A DNA stretch of 64,000 nucleotides, from NCBI GenBank assembly GCA_021741075.1, contig JAIOYO010000005.1, positions 1-64,000 on the forward strand, read 5' to 3'. How positions within the stretch are numbered: position 1 is the first letter of the stretch; each line of letters begins with the position of its first letter. The notes under the pieces were generated by a model. The model searched no databases, was not told the DNA's origin, and was given only the letters and a program-made list of their open reading frames with translations. The translations under genes were made by a program, and so were the position numbers. Source of the DNA: Flavobacteriales bacterium. Its GTDB lineage: Bacteria > Bacteroidota > Bacteroidia > UBA10329. This document shows positions 25,091 through 33,993 of this stretch, piece after piece.

Positions 25091-27964
25091 TTAATCTACA
25101 ATCACTCTTCTGGTAAATATGCCAGACTCCGTTTTCATGTCAAGCACATAAACACCTTTGGAGAGGGTTGAAATATCCAATCGATTAGTTCCTCCAGCAA
25201 CCGTTCTTGTAAATACAAGATTACCTGCCACATCCATCATTCTTAGTTCAACCGTTCCTTCTACAGAAACTGGAATGGTTACGTTAAGAATGGCGCTCGT
25301 AGGATTTGGATAAACTTCTACATCTACCAACTCTCCTTCCTCCACTCCTACTGTTCCTATGGTTACAACCACTTCCGTTCTTTCGCTTATGCACTCAAAT
25401 CCGTCTGCTTCTACTTCCCAATCAAAGAAGTAATAGTAGAACGTTGGATTACCTGTGTTTGCTCCTGTAATGGTAGCAAGCCCATCCACATCGTACGGGA
25501 AGTTTACCTCTCCACCGTTGTCATCTCTCCAAAGACCGTGGTTATTATCTAGCGCTCTGAAGCGGTATCCAGTGCCTGGAGTTAAATCCCAGTTGGTAAA
25601 ATCAATTCTTGATTCTCCTGCAGGGATGGTAAATGTTTGGGTAAGCAAATCTGTTCCATTTGCATCCTCAATGTAAACGGTTCGGTCTCCAGCTGTTTCG
25701 GTGTAAACTTTCACAGATTTTAATGTCATGTTTTCCAACACATCAAAAATCAAATAGAATCCTGTTGAGTTGTGGTACGTACCGCCAGATACTGACCGAT
25801 TGGTTTTAGCACCATATCCAATGCCACCACCATAAGTGCTTACCTCTTCTACCCAAAAAGACGTTGGGCTAACGGATACAACTGGCGTAGTATAACTAGC
25901 GCCTGTACCAATAGGTACAACTCCTAAGGCCGCATCGTACCAATTGAATTCTGTTCCAAGCCCAGAAGCTGTTAGATTAACTGCAGCTGGTCCAGGAATT
26001 TGAACATCGCTTGCCGTTGGAGCTGGTGCTTCTAACACATCAACCACCATAGAAGAAGAAGTAAAATCGCCACATGCTCCCTCAATTGTTACTGAGTAGG
26101 TACCATCTTCTGTTACCTCTGCCGTTTGGCTGGTTCCTAATCCGTTTGACCATTGGTATGAGCTTGCCGCTGTTGAAGTAAGCGTTACGCTACTTCCTTG
26201 ACAGAAGGTTAAATCTCCCGATACAGAAATTTCGGGTGTCTCATCTGGAGAAACCTCAACAAGCACAGCTGCAGATACGGAAGAACATCCAGCTCCTCCG
26301 TTTGTATCAGTGATTCGTACCAAGTACGTTCCTGTTGAGTTGATACTGATTTGCTGCGTTTGCTCGCCAGTAGACCATTCATAAGTATATCCACTTCCAG
26401 CAGTTGCCATCAAATCCAACGTTTGTCCTTGGCAAAGAACTGTAGGTCCATTAGAAGTAATAAAAGCTTGTGGAGCTACGCATTGGTTTTCAATAATGGT
26501 AAGAAATTGGTTTGGAGCAGGATTCTGAACCACTTGGTGAATTCCTGAAGATGGCCAATCAACAACCACACTATCAATCTCCGTGTTTTGAGCCAATCCG
26601 AAATAAGATGTAAGTGAGTTACAAATACCATAGCTTTCTCCCGAACGAACTTCACGTACTTGCATTCCCCAAGGGCCATACATTCTAACAACTGCACCAA
26701 TGGCGCTTCGGTTAGAAATGGTTCCTTCCAAATCAACGGCCAACCAATTGTTGTCGTTTCCATCATTAATCCAAACAGCATCTGGCGTGGTTGATGGATT
26801 CGTGTAAATTGTTGCGTAGCTACCGTAAATATCTAAAAACCCATCGTGGTTCAAATCACCTACTGCAAGACTGTAAAGACCGTTTGTAAATAAGCCCGGT
26901 ATTCTAGTAAACGTCTTATCGCCATTGTTCTTGTAATAGGCATAACTAGTGTTTCCTGATCCGGTAACTATAATATCGACATACATGTCGTTATCGAAAT
27001 CGCGCATTAGAGCTTGAATAGGAGTGCTAACGTCATCCGTAAGTCCACTGCTGTTGTAGATGTCGGTAAATACACCGTTCACGTTCTCCAATAACATGTC
27101 GTTCATATCATGATTGGTCATGTAGGCATCAAAATCGCCATCATTATCAAAGTCTTGAAAATCTGTTGTCCAAGATTGAGCACCAATTCGTAGCTGATTT
27201 ACGTTCGTAAAATCCTCCGCATAGTTTCCGTTTCCATCGTTGATAAACATTTGGTTAATCCTTCTTGGATCGCTCGAATTGTTGACAGACTGTCGGCAAT
27301 GCGTGATGTAAAAATCGAGATCACCATCAAGATCGTAATCGGTAAATGTTGAACCGTAGTTTCCCGAACCATCCCAAGAACCCCAACCTGGATTATCTGT
27401 TGGTGTCATCGGAATGATATTGTCCCCGGAATATGAGAAGTTTCCACTGCCGTCATTTTCCCAAATACCACTTGGTCCGGTATCTCCACAAGAAAAGAAA
27501 TCAAGGTCGCCATCAGCATCCATATCCGCCAAATTCACACATTGCGTGGCAAGACTGTATTTAGGAAGCTCGCTAATTGTGTAATTAGTTCCACTGGCGT
27601 TTGCCTTGGCGTAGTCTGGTCGCCCACCAAAAAGACCGGAGAAAACATCAGAGTGCCCGTTGTTTGTAGCGTCTCCCACTGCCATTCCCCAAGCATCTCC
27701 CGCATCCATTTCACCTCCTAACATGGAAGTCCAAACCCCATCTATCTTCTGAAACTCAATTTTTAGGTCCCTAGCATTATCTAGAATAACAATATCATCC
27801 AGTCCGTCATTGTTTACATCATTAATGGTGACTGCTACTCCACTAAAATGAGTTGGATCTGTGAGATTGGCTGTTTGATTTGTAAATGAGATTTGTGCCA
27901 TCGTAGTTGCTCCTGTAAGGCAACAAACGAAAAGTGCTGAGATAGGTAAGTATATTTTCTTCAT
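25091..27964 (-). CDS. T9SS-sorted secreted protein with FG-GAP/VCBS propeller and ASPIC/UnbV domain
   Basis: A 957-residue secreted protein. Signal peptide MKKIYLPISALFVCCLTGAT...AQ is followed by FG-GAP/VCBS repeats (~25-390) with Ca-binding DxDxDG-type loops (NDVNNDGLDD, DMDADGDLDF, DYDLDGDLDF, DFDNDGDFDA, DLNHDGFLD). The ASPIC/UnbV domain comes next (~395-490, NRSAIGAVVRMYG ... GLAQNTEIDSVVVDWPSSG), then two PKD/Ig-like domains (~500-660), a galactose-binding-like region, and a type A T9SS sorting domain (VEVYPNPTSAILNVTIP to the end). It is probably a large calcium-dependent surface adhesin or polymer-binding protein. The substrate is unknown. Confidence 0.88.
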   Translation of the reverse strand: MKKIYLPISALFVCCLTGATTMAQISFTNQTANLTDPTHFSGVAVTINDVNNDGLDDIVILDNARDLKIEFQKIDGVWTSMLGGEMDAGDAWGMAVGDATNNGHSDVFSGLFGGRPDYAKANASGTNYTISELPKYSLATQCVNLADMDADGDLDFFSCGDTGPSGIWENDGSGNFSYSGDNIIPMTPTDNPGWGSWDGSGNYGSTFTDYDLDGDLDFYITHCRQSVNNSSDPRRINQMFINDGNGNYAEDFTNVNQLRIGAQSWTTDFQDFDNDGDFDAYMTNHDMNDMLLENVNGVFTDIYNSSGLTDDVSTPIQALMRDFDNDMYVDIIVTGSGNTSYAYYKNNGDKTFTRIPGLFTNGLYSLAVGDLNHDGFLDIYGSYATIYTNPSTTPDAVWINDGNDNNWLAVDLEGTISNRSAIGAVVRMYGPWGMQVREVRSGESYGICNSLTSYFGLAQNTEIDSVVVDWPSSGIHQVVQNPAPNQFLTIIENQCVAPQAFITSNGPTVLCQGQTLDLMATAGSGYTYEWSTGEQTQQISINSTGTYLVRITDTNGGAGCSSVSAAVLVEVSPDETPEISVSGDLTFCQGSSVTLTSTAASSYQWSNGLGTSQTAEVTEDGTYSVTIEGACGDFTSSSMVVDVLEAPAPTASDVQIPGPAAVNLTASGLGTEFNWYDAALGVVPIGTGASYTTPVVSVSPTSFWVEEVSTYGGGIGYGAKTNRSVSGGTYHNSTGFYLIFDVLENMTLKSVKVYTETAGDRTVYIEDANGTDLLTQTFTIPAGESRIDFTNWDLTPGTGYRFRALDNNHGLWRDDNGGEVNFPYDVDGLATITGANTGNPTFYYYFFDWEVEADGFECISERTEVVVTIGTVGVEEGELVDVEVYPNPTSAILNVTIPVSVEGTVELRMMDVAGNLVFTRTVAGGTNRLDISTLSKGVYVLDMKTESGIFTRRVIVD

Positions 27965-28176
27965 GAAAAATTTGGTTTGATGAGTTTGAGAAAACTGGTG
28001 CTGAAAGTAGTATTTCCTGTGATTGAACTCAAATTGGTAATATTTTTTCTACTCGTATGTATTGTCAAATACACTTTAAATTAACTCGTTTAATCGCTTA
28101 CCGTGCTCAGTAAAAAATCACAACTTTGCGTTTCAAGTCAAATCTCCGTTGTAAGAGACGGAATAAACGAAGCGAA

Positions 28177-28857
28177 GTGAAACAACTAGTTGTAATTCTA
28201 TTGGTTGCGGCAATGGCCGCAGTAGGTTGTAAAAAGGAAATATCGAAGAACATAGATCAAGATAAAATTTACACTCAGTATGAGCTGTTTTATAATCAAG
28301 CTACTAACGTAACCTACGCTACGGCCACATTCAAATTCAGTAGTACTAATGGCACAAAACTGATGCTTTCAGAGCCAAGCACAATTACAGTAGATGGAAC
28401 AGTAATGGATTGGAATAACGAAAACGGTTATTACCAAAACCAATTCGATGGGTTTAAATCCACAGCCACCTTTCATTGGGTTGACCTTGACGGCAATTCC
28501 TTTACCAATACGATTGATGTAAGAGACATTGCGCTTCCAGCTACTATAGATAATTTACATTTTGCTGATTCGGTTACGTATTTCATGTGGAATGGCTCGG
28601 CATTGGATTCGAGCGAAAGTGTAACGCTAACCATTGATGGTATTGGCGAAACAGATAGAAGAGACTTTAGACTTGATACTGTTGGAGCAACCACGTTTAC
28701 GCTTGATTCGGTGCAATTGAGCCAAATTGACTCTGGAATGGTGCAACTATTCTTGAACCTGAGATACTCGCCAGCTTTAACCGAGCAAACTAGTCGTGGC
28801 GGTTCTATTACTGGAAGATACCAAACCGTGACTGCAGAAACCTTACTAACTGATTAA
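28177..28857 (+). CDS. Uncharacterised lipoprotein
   Basis: From GTG 28177 the protein is 226 residues and opens with a clean lipoprotein signal (MKQLVVILLVAAMAAVGC, Cys18). A longer frame from TTG 28126 would add 17 Arg/Lys-rich residues before the signal and overlap a promoter-like CAACTTTG at 28121-28128, so I reject it. The mature protein looks all-beta with no catalytic motif that I recognise. It is monocistronic, with a strong terminator 8 bp after the stop. Confidence 0.75.
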   Translation: MKQLVVILLVAAMAAVGCKKEISKNIDQDKIYTQYELFYNQATNVTYATATFKFSSTNGTKLMLSEPSTITVDGTVMDWNNENGYYQNQFDGFKSTATFHWVDLDGNSFTNTIDVRDIALPATIDNLHFADSVTYFMWNGSALDSSESVTLTIDGIGETDRRDFRLDTVGATTFTLDSVQLSQIDSGMVQLFLNLRYSPALTEQTSRGGSITGRYQTVTAETLLTD

Positions 28858-28864
28858 TAGAAAA

Positions 28865-28896
28865 AAGCGATTCCTGAAAGTATTCAGGAATCGCTT
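28865..28896. terminator. Bidirectional terminator, 14-bp stem
   Basis: AAGCGATTCCTGAA and TTCAGGAATCGCTT pair perfectly around a 4-nt loop (AGTA). The reverse strand continues TTTTC after the stem. It lies between convergent genes. Confidence 0.9.
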
Positions 28897-28919
28897 CGAA
28901 TTTATTCTCACGGTAAGAC

Positions 28920-29198
28920 TTATTTCTCTTCGGACTGACGCAAAGCTTTTGGTTCTGCTGTGCTTTTCATGAGTGCATCATTTGCAACGGTTACTTTTTT
29001 TTGTTCCAATTTCTGTTTATCCGAAACGAAAACTTTACTGTCTGATTGAGCTTCTGCAACCTGAAGTTTATGCATCAATTTCCCTCCTTTGGTGGTCACT
29101 TGCTGATTTTCAACGTTGGAAAACTCCGTTGCGGCATCTTGAGCAAAAACTGCTGTTCCACCGATTGATAATGCGAGTACTACAAATAGCTTTTTCAT
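28920..29198 (-). CDS. Small exported protein of unknown function
   Basis: A 92-residue protein with a signal peptide (MKKLFVVLALSIGGTAVFAQ, cleavage after AQ). The mature part is hydrophilic, Lys/Gln/Glu-rich and probably helical, without cysteines. No family recognised. It is divergent from the two-component operon with a 118-bp shared upstream region, so the pair could regulate it, but no site shows this. Confidence 0.65.
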   Translation of the reverse strand: MKKLFVVLALSIGGTAVFAQDAATEFSNVENQQVTTKGGKLMHKLQVAEAQSDSKVFVSDKQKLEQKKVTVANDALMKSTAEPKALRQSEEK

Positions 29199-29316
29199 AA
29201 TATTTCTTTTTTAAGGTTCGGATTACCATTTCCAACAGCCGTGCCAAAACGCTTTTCAAGCAAAATTCCAACTGCTTTCCAACGATAACTTTCAACTCTG
29301 ATTAACTTCGCGATTC

Positions 29317-30582
29317 ATGACCAGACGCACCATTCGCATCGTTATTGCGTTGGCAACCATTTCCATTGTGGGTTTGTTTGCCACCCAGCTTTTCTGGATG
29401 GGAAAGGCGTTTGATCTCCGTGATCGTGAATTCAACGACCGTGTAAACATCGCTTTGCGTTCCGTGGCGCAAGAGATTATGCTACTGAATAACGATTCGT
29501 CTGATGTTCCGCCCGTTCGGCAGTTAGCATCCAACTATTTCATTGTAAGCACTAACGATACGCTACACCCCTATTTGCTCGAAAGCTTGTTGGATGCCGA
29601 GTTCAGAAGTCGGAATATCCATACCAACTTTGAATATAGCATTTACGACTGTTTTACCGATAGCCTTGTTTATGGCGGCATGGTTGTTCTTTCAGAAGAG
29701 GCAATAGTACCAACCGAGAGACCGGTCATACCAAAATGGGATCGAGACAGCCACTATTTCGCCATTTATTTTCCAGACAAGGATGGCTACCTCGTAGGAC
29801 AAATGAGCATTTGGCTTTTCAGTTCTAGCATTCTTTTAGTGGTGATTGTGTTCTTTGCATACACTCTTTGGGTTATCTTAAAGCAGAAGAGACTGTCGGA
29901 AATCAAAAATGATTTCATCAACAATATGACGCATGAATTTAAAACCCCAATTTCAACAATCTCTGCTTCGGCAGAACTGCTTCGGTCTGGCAGTTTAGAC
30001 AATTCTCCTGAAAAGCGAGCTCGTTATTATCAGATGATAACAGACGAAAGTTCTAGGCTTAAACTGCAGGTTGAAAAGGTGTTGCAAATGGCACAATTCG
30101 ACACCAATGAGATTGATTTGAATCTTGTTTCGTGCGACATTCATCATCTTATTGAGAAAGCCACCACAAGTGTTCAAATTCTCCTTGACGAACGTGAAGG
30201 CTCGTTGGAATTGCATTTTGATGCCCGCAATCCTGAAATGAAAGTTGATGAATTGCACTTCACTAATATCATTAGAAATCTGCTTGACAACGCAATCAAA
30301 TACTGCACAGAAACGCCACATATCATCATCGCAACCAACGATACAAAAAATGGAATAACCATTTCTGTTAAAGACAACGGAATTGGCATTAATCCCGTTC
30401 AGAAAAAACACGTATTTGAAAAGTTTTACCGCGTTCCCACAGGAAACATTCATAATGTGAAAGGATTTGGACTCGGATTGTATTATGTAAAATCGCTGGT
30501 ACAGGCACACCACGGAACGGTTAGCGTTTCGAGCAATGCAACTGGCAGCACGTTTAACATCTTTCTTCCCTTTTTGAAATGA
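29317..30582 (+). CDS. Sensor histidine kinase, RprX-like
   Basis: Inner-membrane kinase of 421 residues. TM1 spans ~7-27, the periplasmic sensor region ~28-165, and TM2 ~168-190 (SSSILLVVIVFFAYTLWVIL). The HisKA domain has the phospho-acceptor His206 in NNMTHEFKTPISTI, and the HATPase_c domain has N box FTNIIRNLLDNAIKY, G1 VKDNGIG and G2 KGFGLGLYYVK. The layout matches RprX of Bacteroides. It overlaps the response regulator by 4 bp, so they are co-translated. A TAACTTCG element 6 nt before the ATG suggests a very short leader. Confidence 0.93.
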   Translation: MTRRTIRIVIALATISIVGLFATQLFWMGKAFDLRDREFNDRVNIALRSVAQEIMLLNNDSSDVPPVRQLASNYFIVSTNDTLHPYLLESLLDAEFRSRNIHTNFEYSIYDCFTDSLVYGGMVVLSEEAIVPTERPVIPKWDRDSHYFAIYFPDKDGYLVGQMSIWLFSSSILLVVIVFFAYTLWVILKQKRLSEIKNDFINNMTHEFKTPISTISASAELLRSGSLDNSPEKRARYYQMITDESSRLKLQVEKVLQMAQFDTNEIDLNLVSCDIHHLIEKATTSVQILLDEREGSLELHFDARNPEMKVDELHFTNIIRNLLDNAIKYCTETPHIIIATNDTKNGITISVKDNGIGINPVQKKHVFEKFYRVPTGNIHNVKGFGLGLYYVKSLVQAHHGTVSVSSNATGSTFNIFLPFLK

Positions 30583-31283
30583 CCAATACGACTTCGTTCA
30601 GGATTTTGATGGTTGAGGACGATAAAAACCTCGGTTTTGTGGTCAACGATTTGCTTGAGATGGAAGGTTATTCTGTGTATTGGGCAAAAGATGGCGAAGC
30701 TGGATTGAAGGCTTTTGGCGATTTTCAACCACATCTGTCCCTTCTAGACATTATGCTACCAAAAATGGATGGCTACACGTTGGGTAATGAGATTAAGAAA
30801 AAAGACGCGCAAACTCCTATCATTTTCCTAACGGCACGCGGCATGGAAACCGACCGTGTAAAAGGCTTTCAAGCTGGTGCTGATGACTACATAACTAAAC
30901 CATTTAGCAATCAGGAATTTCTTTTAAGAGTGAAAGCTGTGCTCGGCAGATGTTATGCGAATAATCAATTGGCAGAATCTAAGAATGAATACAAGATTGG
31001 CAGGTTCATTTTCGACCCAACCAATCTCGTATTGCTTCTCGATGGAAAAGAGAAACACTTAACACAAAAGGAAACAGATGTGCTAAAGCTTTTTTGTCAG
31101 AATGAAAATGAAACCGTAAAACGCGAATTGATTTTAAGCACAGTTTGGGGAGCAACTGATTATTTTACCGGTCGAAGTTTGGATGTTTTTATCTCTAAAC
31201 TGCGTAAGTACTTGAAGGAAGATGAGCGTATTAGTATTGAAAATGTGCATAGCGTTGGATTTAGAATGAGGGTTCATAAATAG
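30579..31283 (+). CDS. OmpR/PhoB-type response regulator, RprY-like
   Basis: A 234-residue transcription factor. The receiver domain carries the acidic pair (VEDDKN), phospho-acceptor Asp57 in LLDIMLPKMDG, conserved Thr in FLTARG and Lys in ITKPFSNQEFL. The C-terminal winged helix (~135-232) has the recognition pattern LTQKETDVLKLFCQNEN and YFTGRSLDVFISKLRKYLKED. It is the partner of the overlapping kinase. RprY in other Bacteroidota binds promoters of metabolic and stress genes. Targets here are unknown. Confidence 0.94.
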   Translation: MTNTTSFRILMVEDDKNLGFVVNDLLEMEGYSVYWAKDGEAGLKAFGDFQPHLSLLDIMLPKMDGYTLGNEIKKKDAQTPIIFLTARGMETDRVKGFQAGADDYITKPFSNQEFLLRVKAVLGRCYANNQLAESKNEYKIGRFIFDPTNLVLLLDGKEKHLTQKETDVLKLFCQNENETVKRELILSTVWGATDYFTGRSLDVFISKLRKYLKEDERISIENVHSVGFRMRVHK

Positions 31284-32078
31284 ATGACACGGAACCAAAA
31301 AAAGCCCCCACGCACTACGTTCGGACGCCTTTCTAGAAAACGTGCATTCCGAAAAGCATTGGTTTACAGTGCGCTTGGGTTGATAGTTCTCTTCTCACTT
31401 TTTGCCCTTTATAAAGCTGGTAGTTATGCTTTCACTTTTATCACGTTTGACGAAGTGGATGAAGGCGTTTTGGTAGAAGAAGTGGTCGTTGAAAAAGAAG
31501 AAACTACAGAAAACCCAACACCAACTAAGTCAAAGGAAGTTTGCAGCTGCACTAATCATTCCATCAAGTTCAAACGCAATCATTACGATATTCACCGTGA
31601 GCAGGCCAGACGATTAAACAATGGCGTATTGCTGACTGATGAAAAAATCAAAAATCTTTCGACCATGGTACAGGTGGAAAACGAAGAAGGATTTGTCATA
31701 GACAGACACAAACTGACGCATAGCCACGCCTATCTAAATCGTGAGGCATACAAGGTTTTAATTGCAATGGGAAATGCTTATTCCGAAAAAGTGGAAGGAA
31801 CCAAAGCAGAAGGCAGCGTTTTTCATATTAGTTCGCTAAGCCGCTCGCTAGAACAACAGAAGAAACTGTTAAATTCTGCTCATGGCCGTAATGCCACCAG
31901 AAAAGTTTCGGCCCACTCTTATGGAGCATCATTCGATATTTGGAAGATTGAAGGAGCCGAAAATTGCCATGCAGCTAGAAAAGCATTTGAAACTGTGCTC
32001 AAAGATTTCCAGAAGCAAGGCAAGATTCTCCTTTGCCCCGAGGGGAATTGCATTCACGTTACGGTGAAGAAAGGTTGA
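31284..32078 (+). CDS. DUF5715-type membrane-anchored peptidase M15-like protein
   Basis: A 264-residue protein with one N-terminal membrane helix (VYSALGLIVLFSLFALYKAG), an acidic Glu/Val/Thr linker, and a C-terminal domain of about 150 residues. That domain contains FHISSLSRSLEQQKKL, SAHSYGASFDIW and the ending CIHVTVKKG. The SxHxxGxAxDI-like pattern and terminal His are those of D-Ala-D-Ala/hedgehog-type zinc peptidases (M15), which suggests peptidoglycan trimming, although activity in DUF5715 is not proven as far as I know. It begins one base after the response-regulator stop, so it is part of the two-component operon. Confidence 0.75.
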   Translation: MTRNQKKPPRTTFGRLSRKRAFRKALVYSALGLIVLFSLFALYKAGSYAFTFITFDEVDEGVLVEEVVVEKEETTENPTPTKSKEVCSCTNHSIKFKRNHYDIHREQARRLNNGVLLTDEKIKNLSTMVQVENEEGFVIDRHKLTHSHAYLNREAYKVLIAMGNAYSEKVEGTKAEGSVFHISSLSRSLEQQKKLLNSAHGRNATRKVSAHSYGASFDIWKIEGAENCHAARKAFETVLKDFQKQGKILLCPEGNCIHVTVKKG

Positions 32079-32087
32079 ATCCTTCCC

Positions 32088-33065
32088 TTAAAAATTTAAG
32101 GTAAGACAAAAGCCACAAAACATAGCTATTTGAACTACGAATACAATTGCTCCTAGCGTCATAGCTTTAGGACTGATTCGCAATAATGGTTTTATTTGGA
32201 TGCTTAGGCCTATGGCCGCCATGGCAACAGCCATTATTATGTTACCGACCGAAGCCAGAGTCTTAGACAACTCTGTTGAAAATAAACCAAGCTGATTGAG
32301 ATAAACCGTTCCAGCGAAAAAGAAAATAAAAACGGGAAACTTGAACTTTGCAGTTCTACCTGGGAGTCTTCCAACAAAAAAGAGAACAATTAACAAAGGA
32401 ATTAGAAAAATCACTCGACTCATTTTCACAACCATGGCCCATTCTCCAACGTGTTCGTTGATAGAAAATCCTGAAGCTGCAACGTGACCAATGGCTTGTA
32501 GTGTACCACCTAACAATACGGAAGATTGAAAATCTGTAAACCTAAGGAGCACAGAAACATTGGGAAGCAAGATAATTCCAATCAATCCAAGCAAGTTCAC
32601 TACACCAACCGATACCCCAACTTCTTCATCCTTAGCGCCAATTATTGGAGCGGTAGCACCAATTGCCGCAGAGCCACAAATGGCACTTCCGGCTCCTAAA
32701 AGCAAACTAAGTCTTGTACTTAACCCAACCATCTTTCCGAATCCAACGGTAATGCCAATCACAAATATGATGCTGAAGAAAAGGAAAACTATTAGCCTCA
32801 AATCAAGCTGCCTAAGACTATCCGCATCAAGACCAAAGCCTAGGAAAACAATAGAAATCTCCAAAAGTGTTTTCTCCGAAAACTTTAAACCCTCTTTAAG
32901 ATTACCACCACACAAAAACGTATTTCCAGCAACCATTCCGAATACAAGCGCCAGCAAAATCGAACCGAAAAGTGGAATGAATTGCCCTGCCAGTACTGCA
33001 AGACATGCAATTGCCGTGGCAGCAAATACTCCTACCAGTTTAGGCTTTACAAATTTTAGAATCAT
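32088..33065 (-). CDS. YeiH/UPF0324-family putative sulfate exporter
   Basis: Polytopic membrane protein of 325 residues with about ten helices. The family signature GAGSAICGSAAIGATAPII is intact, as are LGFGLDADSL and the VGVVNLLGLIGIILLPN block. YeiH relatives are annotated as sulfate exporters on weak evidence, so the substrate is uncertain. Start is ATG 33065; TTG 33068 would add one residue. It converges with the DUF5715 gene with 9 bp between stops. A CCTTAAA-AA-TTTAAGG palindrome covers its stop codon. Confidence 0.88.
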   Translation of the reverse strand: MILKFVKPKLVGVFAATAIACLAVLAGQFIPLFGSILLALVFGMVAGNTFLCGGNLKEGLKFSEKTLLEISIVFLGFGLDADSLRQLDLRLIVFLFFSIIFVIGITVGFGKMVGLSTRLSLLLGAGSAICGSAAIGATAPIIGAKDEEVGVSVGVVNLLGLIGIILLPNVSVLLRFTDFQSSVLLGGTLQAIGHVAASGFSINEHVGEWAMVVKMSRVIFLIPLLIVLFFVGRLPGRTAKFKFPVFIFFFAGTVYLNQLGLFSTELSKTLASVGNIIMAVAMAAIGLSIQIKPLLRISPKAMTLGAIVFVVQIAMFCGFCLTLNF

Positions 33066-33141
33066 CAACTTGAGCGTAAGTATAAAACTAACCTTGCAAT
33101 GATTGAAGACAAACCGTTTCTTAAATCCCTAATTTTCCGCC

Positions 33142-33993
33142 ATGAACGCATTCAGTGTAGATTTAGAAGATTGGTACCAAGGAATTGAGCTACCGTTCAG
33201 TTCGTGGAATCAGCATACAGACCGAATCAGAAAAGGCGTTGATCCGTTGCTCGAGCTTTTAGACAAGCATAACACAAAAGGAACGTTCTTTACCCTGGGT
33301 TGGATTGGGGAGAAATACCCAGAATTGATCAAACAGATCACAGATGCTGGGCACGAAATGGCTTCACACGGCTATTCGCACGAGAAAGTTTATGACCTCA
33401 CTCCCGAAGCATTCAGGGAAGAAATCAGCAAGACAAAAAAAATATTGGAAGACATTTCTGGAACAGAAGTAACGGCTTTTAGAGCACCTTTCTTTTCGGT
33501 AACCAATAAATCGCTTTGGGCGCTGGATATTCTGAAAGACGAGGGTTATTCAATTGACTGCTCGATCTCACCCGTTAAAACCTGGCGCTACGGTATTTCT
33601 ACCACCCCAGATGAAATATTCACAATTAAGGAAAACGGCTTAACGGAATTCCCCGTTTCTACCTTCAAACTGCTCACGAAGAACTTAGGAATTGGCGGTG
33701 CCTACTTCCGCTTGTTCCCGTACATGCTAACCAGCAATGGACTGAAACAACGCACCAAAGAAGGCAAGGTGAACATGTTCTACATTCACCCTTGGGAATA
33801 CGATCAGCACCACCCAGTGGTAGAAATGGAACGAAAAGCTAAGATCACGCACTACACACGATTGAGCAAAACCATTCCGTTTACAGATAAACTTCTTGGT
33901 CAGTTCAAATTCGATACTGTGAGCAACGTGGTGAAAAAGTACAAAGCAGAAAGAGAAATCAATGAGTACAGCATTGAGATTCTCAAGGATTGA
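33142..33993 (+). CDS. Polysaccharide deacetylase (NodB/CE4, DUF3473 type)
   Basis: Removes N-acetyl groups from glycans. It is 283 residues. The NodB motif begins at the very N-terminus (SVDLEDWYQ with Asp7/Asp10), with metal-binding His76 and His80 in MASHGYSHEKVYD. Later motifs are TAFRAPFFSV and the C-terminal MFYIHPWEYD characteristic of the DUF3473 branch linked to exopolysaccharide loci. No signal peptide, so it acts in the cytosol on precursor glycans or is exported otherwise. The next gene, a GNAT, overlaps it by 32 bp. TAATTTTC lies 4 nt upstream of the ATG. Confidence 0.9.
   Translation: MNAFSVDLEDWYQGIELPFSSWNQHTDRIRKGVDPLLELLDKHNTKGTFFTLGWIGEKYPELIKQITDAGHEMASHGYSHEKVYDLTPEAFREEISKTKKILEDISGTEVTAFRAPFFSVTNKSLWALDILKDEGYSIDCSISPVKTWRYGISTTPDEIFTIKENGLTEFPVSTFKLLTKNLGIGGAYFRLFPYMLTSNGLKQRTKEGKVNMFYIHPWEYDQHHPVVEMERKAKITHYTRLSKTIPFTDKLLGQFKFDTVSNVVKKYKAEREINEYSIEILKD

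Noticed and set aside
29995..30513. 172-codon open frame on the - strand
   Set aside because: Antisense to the histidine kinase; no family features.
32086..32101. CCTTAAA-AA-TTTAAGG palindrome between convergent genes as a terminator
   Set aside because: AT-only core with 4 GC pairs, overlaps the yeiH stop codon and has no U-tract beyond the stem; too weak to call.
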